From NCBI GenBank assembly GCA_020025535.1, contig JAHHRY010000006.1:1-64000 (forward strand): a stretch of DNA of 64,000 bases. The letters run 5' to 3'. A program made the position numbers and the translations under genes. Position 1 is the first letter of the stretch. Each line of letters opens with the position of its first letter. Below are positions 60,148 to 64,000 of this stretch, in pieces. The notes beneath the pieces were generated by a model, which was not told the origin of the DNA, searched no databases, and saw only the letters and a program-made list of their open reading frames with translations. The DNA comes from Oscillospiraceae bacterium. Its GTDB lineage: Bacteria; Bacillota; Clostridia; Oscillospirales; Oscillospiraceae.

Positions 60148-60524
60148 AGCACATTCCACCAGCTGGGGGTGTGGCTGTCCGCCATTGCCATGGCCAGCAT
60201 GGAAAGATGGCTGCAGGTTGCAGCAAAATGGGGCATTTCCCTTTGGAGTCCGTAAATCTCCAGCTCGGCGAACAGACCGTCCAGCTCGTCCATGGGAGAT
60301 TGGTCGGCGAAAGCCGCAGTAAATTGCCAATATCGTTCCCAATGCGCCTTGGCCGTGCCGGCCAGGGCGTTTGCTTTATCCCAGTCCCCCGAGAGAGAGG
60401 CTTCCTCTGCCTGCTGCAGGAGATCTGCCACCGGAGCGTGGATACGTTCCATGGTACCGGTGATTATGGTAGAAAAAATCAGGAGGACCACCAGAATTCC
60501 TGTCCCCATCCAAAGCCGCTTCAT
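60144..60524 (-). CDS. DUF4363 protein
   Basis: 126 residues with an N-terminal membrane anchor (about 5-23) and a helical outside domain containing EEASLSGDWDKANALA. DUF4363 genes commonly follow DUF421 genes, as here with a 4-base overlap. Function unknown. Confidence 0.82.
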   Translation of the reverse strand: MKRLWMGTGILVVLLIFSTIITGTMERIHAPVADLLQQAEEASLSGDWDKANALAGTAKAHWERYWQFTAAFADQSPMDELDGLFAELEIYGLQREMPHFAATCSHLSMLAMAMADSHTPSWWNVL

Positions 60525-61198
60525 TTGACGGCCTCCTTCCGGTAAAAAATCGTATGGTCGGATCTGTCCACAGTCAAAAGCCAGGTGCTATCCACGGTAG
60601 CATCGTAGGTTGCGAGAATCTTTTTGAGCCACGCTTCGTCTTTGCCTACCAAATGCAGGTTGTCCTGCATGATACACCCGTCGGTAATAATGGCAACAGG
60701 CAAATAATGGTCCTTGACCTGAATGCCGGCATCCTTGGCGCTGGCGGGGGACTCTTTGGCAAAGGGGAAAACCGAAAGATTTCCGTTGGTTTCCAGAATG
60801 GCATACTGGACAGTCCGGGGGTCCATGATATCGTGCTGGCGCAGATGTCCGCTCAGCTCGTCCATGGTCACACCGGTACGGCGGAGGTTGTTCTGAAGGA
60901 TTCGGCCGTTTTCCACGAGAATCACCGGCTTTCCACAGAGAAGCTTCCGCAGGCGAATGCTTTTCATGGCAATATACGAAAAAATCAGCTCCATGCCCAG
61001 CACGGTAATAATGGGAACCAGTCCCAGAAACAGTGGAATCCCACCGTCTTGCATGGGAACGGCGGCTAAGTTTGCGGCCAGCATGGTTACAACAAATTCC
61101 GACGGTTCCATCTGTCCGACTTGCCGTTTGCCCATCAACCGGACAACGATCACCAGAACCAGATAGAGAACGGCGGTACGAATATAAGATAAAAACAA
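60521..61198 (-). CDS. DUF421 (YetF-like) membrane protein
   Basis: 225 residues: three N-terminal membrane helices, GKRQVGQMEPSEFVVTMLAAN (about 24-44), and a C-terminal YetF-type domain with RRTGVTMDELSGHLRQ. It starts at TTG 61198, about eight bases after GAGGTGA. Related proteins in Bacillus are linked to spore or envelope functions; no activity is known. Confidence 0.88.
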   Translation of the reverse strand: MFLSYIRTAVLYLVLVIVVRLMGKRQVGQMEPSEFVVTMLAANLAAVPMQDGGIPLFLGLVPIITVLGMELIFSYIAMKSIRLRKLLCGKPVILVENGRILQNNLRRTGVTMDELSGHLRQHDIMDPRTVQYAILETNGNLSVFPFAKESPASAKDAGIQVKDHYLPVAIITDGCIMQDNLHLVGKDEAWLKKILATYDATVDSTWLLTVDRSDHTIFYRKEAVK

Positions 61199-61244
61199 AA
61201 CCCGTCACCTCTGGGAATAGATTTCCCCAAAAGTGGCGGGATAT

Positions 61245-61279
61245 GCAAAAACCGCAGAGTTAAGCTCTGCGGTTTTTGC
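61245..61279. terminator. Strong hairpin upstream of the DUF421 operon
   Basis: GCAAAAACCGCAGAG pairs perfectly with its complement (61245-61259 with 61265-61279), with T-runs inside both orientations. For the minus strand it lies in the leader between the promoter at 61332-61360 and the DUF421 start, so it may be an attenuator; for the plus strand it would be an ordinary terminator. Confidence 0.65.
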
Positions 61280-61301
61280 ATTTGGAAGAGGAGAGGAAAA
61301 A

Positions 61302-61388
61302 ATGAAAAAGATGAACAAGAAACTTATTACCAATATAGTACTCAAAAATTGTGAAGTAAAAAAGCGAGTAATTATTAAGATTCTTTGA
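61302..61388 (+). CDS. Possible 28-residue basic peptide
   Basis: An A/T-rich frame with 9 Lys and 1 Arg (MKKMNKKLITNIVLKN... ends IIKIL), preceded by GAGGAGAGG five bases before ATG 61302. It lies opposite the DUF421 promoter. The ribosome site is good but no promoter was found, so it may be chance. Confidence 0.25.
   Translation: MKKMNKKLITNIVLKNCEVKKRVIIKIL
61332..61360 (-). promoter_or_regulatory. Promoter of the DUF421-DUF4363 operon
   Basis: On the minus strand TTTACT (61355-61360) and TATATT (61332-61337) are separated by 17 bases; the leader is about 130 nt and contains the hairpin 61245-61279. Confidence 0.65.
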
Positions 61389-61435
61389 AGTTGTGGAGAA
61401 GAATCTGTTTTATTGGGCCGGGACACGGAAGACGG

Positions 61436-61468
61436 CAGAAAAAGGCTCCCTCAAAAGAGGGAGCCTTT
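61436..61468 (-). terminator. Terminator of ppdK
   Basis: AAAGGCTCCCTC/GAGGGAGCCTTT (61441-61452 with 61457-61468, loop AAAA); on the minus strand it is followed by TTCTGCC after the arm's own T-run. Confidence 0.9.
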
Positions 61469-61486
61469 GGTGTATGCTGAAAGGAA

Positions 61487-64000
61487 TTACATTTCCTTGA
61501 TAGCAGCCTGAGCGGCAGCCAGACGTGCGATAGGCACACGGAAGGGAGAGCAGGAAACATAGTCCAGACCGATTTTGTGGCAGAACTCAACGGAAACAGG
61601 GTCACCGCCGTGCTCGCCGCAGATGCCCAGATGCATCTCGGGACGGACGCCCTTGCCCAGCTTGGCAGCCATTTCCATCAGCTTGCCGACACCGTTCTGA
61701 TCCAGCTTTGCGAAGGGATCGTTCTCGTAGATCTTGGTGTCGTAGTAAGCGTTCAGGAACTTGCCTGCGTCGTCACGGGAGAAGCCAAAGGTCATCTGAG
61801 TCAGATCGTTGGTGCCGAAGCAGAAGAATGCGGCTTCCTTAGCGATCTCGTCAGCAGTCAGACAAGCTCTGGGAATCTCGATCATGGTGCCGACCTCGTA
61901 GTGCAGCTCGATGCCTGCAGCAGCGATTTCAGCGTCAGCAGTCTTGACAACGACATCCTTAACATACTTCAGCTCCTTCACGTCGCCAACCAGGGGGATC
62001 ATGATTTCAGGAGTGATGTTCCAGTCGGGATGAGCCTTCTTGACGGTCAGAGCGGCACGGATAACGGCCTTGGTCTGCATGGCAGCGATTTCGGGGTAGG
62101 TGACAGCCAGACGGCAGCCGCGATGACCCATCATGGGGTTAGCTTCATGCAGAGAGGAGATGATATCTCTGATAGCCTGAACGGTCTTGCCCTGAGCGGC
62201 AGCCAGAGCCTCGATTTCGGGCTCGGTGGTGGGCACGAACTCATGCAGGGGGGGATCCAGGAAGCGGATGGTTACGGGGTAGCCTTCCATGGAAGTGTAC
62301 AGGGCCTCGAAGTCAGCCTGCTGCATGGGCAGGATCTTGGCCAGAGCAGCCTCACGCTCTTCCACAGTGTCGGCGCAGATCATCTCGCGGAATGCGCCGA
62401 TACGGCCTTCCTCGAAGAACATATGCTCGGTACGGCACAGACCGATGCCTTCTGCACCCAGCTCACGAGCCTTCTTGGCGTCGCGGGGGGTATCGGCATT
62501 GGTACGGACGTTCAGACGGCGGTACTTATCAGCCCATGCCATGATGCGGCCGAACTCGCCGGCGATTTCGGCTTCCTTGGTGGGAATGATGCCGTCATAG
62601 ATGCAGCCGGTGGAACCGTCCAGAGACAGCTCGTCGCCTTCGTGGAAGGTCTTGCCGGCCAGAGTGAACACCTTGTGCTCCTCGTCCATAGCGATAGCGG
62701 AGCAGCCGGAAACACAGCAGGTGCCCATACCACGGGCAACAACGGCTGCGTGGGAGGTCATGCCGCCGCGAACGGTCAGGATGCCCTGAGCGGCCTTCAT
62801 GCCTTCGATGTCTTCGGGGGAAGTCTCCAGACGAACCAGGATGACCTTCTCACCGCGGGCAGCCCATGCCTTGGCGTCTTCAGCGGAGAAGACAATCTTG
62901 CCGGCGGCAGCTCCGGGAGAAGCAGCCAGTGCCTTGCCGATGGGCTGGGTTTCCTTCAGAGCCTTGGAGTCGAACTGGGGATGCAGCAGGGTATCCAGGG
63001 TACGGGGCTCGATCATGGCGACGGCCTTCTTCTCGTCGATCATGCCTTCGTCCACCAGATCGCAGGCGATCTTCAGAGCAGCGGCAGCGGTACGCTTGCC
63101 GTTACGGGTCTGCAGCATATACAGCTTGCCGTTCTCGACGGTGAACTCCATGTCCTGCATATCGCGGTAGTGGTTCTCCAGAATCTCGCAGACCTTGACG
63201 AACTGCTCGAAAGCTGCGGGGAACTTCTCTGCCATCTGGCTGATGGGCATGGGAGTACGGACACCGGCGACGACGTCTTCGCCCTGAGCGTTGGTCAGGA
63301 ATTCGCCGAACAGCTTCTTTTCGCCGGTAGCGGGGTTACGGGTAAATGCAACGCCGGTGCCGCAGTCGTCACCCATGTTGCCGAAGGCCATGGACTGAAC
63401 GTTGACGGCAGTACCCCAGGAGTAGGGAATATCGTTGTCACGACGGTAGACGTTTGCACGGGGGTTGTCCCAGGAGCGGAAGACGGCCTTGATGGCGCCC
63501 ATCAGCTGTTCCTTGGGATCGGAGGGGAAGTCGCAGCCGATCTTGGACTTGTACTCGGCCTTGAACTGGCCGGCCAGTTCCTTCAGATCTTCGGCGGTCA
63601 GCTCCACGTCCTGAGTGACGCCCTTCTTTTCCTTCATCTGGTCGATGAGGGCTTCAAAGTACTTCTTGCCGACTTCCATGACGACGTCGGAGTACATCTG
63701 GATGAAGCGGCGGTAGCAGTCCCATGCCCAGCGGGGGTTGCCGGACTTCTTGGCCAGAACATCGACAACGTCCTCGTTGAGGCCCAGGTTCAGGATGGTA
63801 TCCATCATGCCGGGCATGGAGGCACGGGCGCCGGAACGGACGGAGACCAGCAGAGGATTCTCCTTGTCACCGAACTTCTTGCCGGTGATGGCTTCCAGCT
63901 TTTCGACATAGGCCATGATTTCAGCCTGAATGTCAGCGTTGATCTGACGGCCGTCGTCATAGTACTTGGTGCAGGCTTCGGTGGTGATGGTGAAGCCCTG
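61487..64000 (-). CDS. ppdK: Pyruvate, phosphate dikinase (5' end beyond window)
   Basis: About 837 C-terminal residues are in the window; the frame is open to the right edge. The swivelling His domain is seen in GGMTSHAAVVARGMG, and the PEP/pyruvate barrel in EGIGLCRTEHMFFE, RFLDPPLHEF, GHRGCRLAVTYPEI and GTNDLTQMTFGFSRDD, with the Cys of LGICGEHGGDP. It interconverts pyruvate, ATP and phosphate with PEP, AMP and pyrophosphate, and in anaerobes can run toward ATP in glycolysis. It is followed by a strong terminator. Codon use is strongly biased, as in a highly expressed gene. Confidence 0.96.
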   Translation of the reverse strand, partial: QGFTITTEACTKYYDDGRQINADIQAEIMAYVEKLEAITGKKFGDKENPLLVSVRSGARASMPGMMDTILNLGLNEDVVDVLAKKSGNPRWAWDCYRRFIQMYSDVVMEVGKKYFEALIDQMKEKKGVTQDVELTAEDLKELAGQFKAEYKSKIGCDFPSDPKEQLMGAIKAVFRSWDNPRANVYRRDNDIPYSWGTAVNVQSMAFGNMGDDCGTGVAFTRNPATGEKKLFGEFLTNAQGEDVVAGVRTPMPISQMAEKFPAAFEQFVKVCEILENHYRDMQDMEFTVENGKLYMLQTRNGKRTAAAALKIACDLVDEGMIDEKKAVAMIEPRTLDTLLHPQFDSKALKETQPIGKALAASPGAAAGKIVFSAEDAKAWAARGEKVILVRLETSPEDIEGMKAAQGILTVRGGMTSHAAVVARGMGTCCVSGCSAIAMDEEHKVFTLAGKTFHEGDELSLDGSTGCIYDGIIPTKEAEIAGEFGRIMAWADKYRRLNVRTNADTPRDAKKARELGAEGIGLCRTEHMFFEEGRIGAFREMICADTVEEREAALAKILPMQQADFEALYTSMEGYPVTIRFLDPPLHEFVPTTEPEIEALAAAQGKTVQAIRDIISSLHEANPMMGHRGCRLAVTYPEIAAMQTKAVIRAALTVKKAHPDWNITPEIMIPLVGDVKELKYVKDVVVKTADAEIAAAGIELHYEVGTMIEIPRACLTADEIAKEAAFFCFGTNDLTQMTFGFSRDDAGKFLNAYYDTKIYENDPFAKLDQNGVGKLMEMAAKLGKGVRPEMHLGICGEHGGDPVSVEFCHKIGLDYVSCSPFRVPIARLAAAQAAIKEM

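Noticed and set aside
1..64000. CRISPR arrays, insertion sequences, rRNA operons, prophage or replication origin
   Set aside because: No regularly spaced repeats, transposases, integrases, structural phage genes or dnaA boxes were noticed in the window.

Overview
The window looks like a chromosomal segment of a spore-forming, anaerobic Clostridia bacterium, probably an Oscillospirales (Ruminococcaceae-like) gut species. This is inferred from spoIIP, pyruvate phosphate dikinase, a 2-hydroxyacyl-CoA dehydratase activase-type protein, an ECF folate transporter S component behind a THF riboswitch, RqcH/Mini-III, AGGAGG-type ribosome binding sites and several TTG starts. No 16S rRNA is present, so the genus cannot be named.

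Region 1 (1-11860) is an accessory defence island. A PLD-nuclease/helicase/DUF3427 protein is followed by a complete Wadjet operon (jetA-jetB-jetC-jetD, overlapping by 4 to about 32 bases), then an overlapping NUDIX and MazG-like pair, then a small HNH protein. The jet genes are visibly richer in A/T than the helicase and the NUDIX gene that flank them, which suggests Wadjet was inserted into an older helicase-NUDIX-MazG cassette. Both the helicase and the HNH gene sit behind their own promoter plus an intrinsic terminator in the 5' leader. The HNH leader is about 300 nt, highly structured, and contains a second copy of the terminator's 5' arm, as in an attenuator. This leader-plus-HNH unit is the best candidate for something undescribed. 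A small DUF5348-like gene runs antisense between the helicase and jetA.

Region 2 (11835-18330) holds small accessory genes: a divergent SLOG / XRE-regulator pair sharing three copies of a palindromic operator, a thioredoxin-like protein, a GNAT, a nucleoside phosphorylase, two unknown proteins with a duplicated gene-start fragment, and an RNase III with two double-stranded-RNA-binding domains followed by a very acidic small protein.

Region 3 (18416-33150) holds a 1422-residue activase/dehydratase-like protein, an ABC exporter-like fusion, a MATE exporter, ribosomal protein L25, a zinc-ribbon membrane protein and DUF4186/DUF3783 proteins. It has unusually long gene-free stretches.

Region 4 (33500-39190) has a stand-alone structured RNA with its own promoter and terminator, a NUDIX and YgjP-like protease pair, tRNA-Gln and tRNA-Lys, an O-antigen ligase-like protein, DUF2284, a low-molecular-weight tyrosine phosphatase and a DUF7916-like protein.

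Region 5 (39238-44401) is a complete sugar phosphotransferase operon (licT antiterminator with its RAT, IIA, enzyme I, HPr, IICB). Its HPr carries Arg instead of Ser at position 46.

Region 6 (44400-64000) is mostly housekeeping: cutC, prfA-tsaE-tsaB-upp, murI-udk-HAD-DUF89, a THF-riboswitch-controlled FolT-FolC fusion, a Gx transporter-mrnC-rqcH operon, a zinc-ribbon/sigma-like small operon divergent from an XRE regulator, tadA, spoIIP, DUF421-DUF4363, and the 3' part of ppdK, which runs off the right edge. No CRISPR array, rRNA, insertion sequence or replication origin was recognised.
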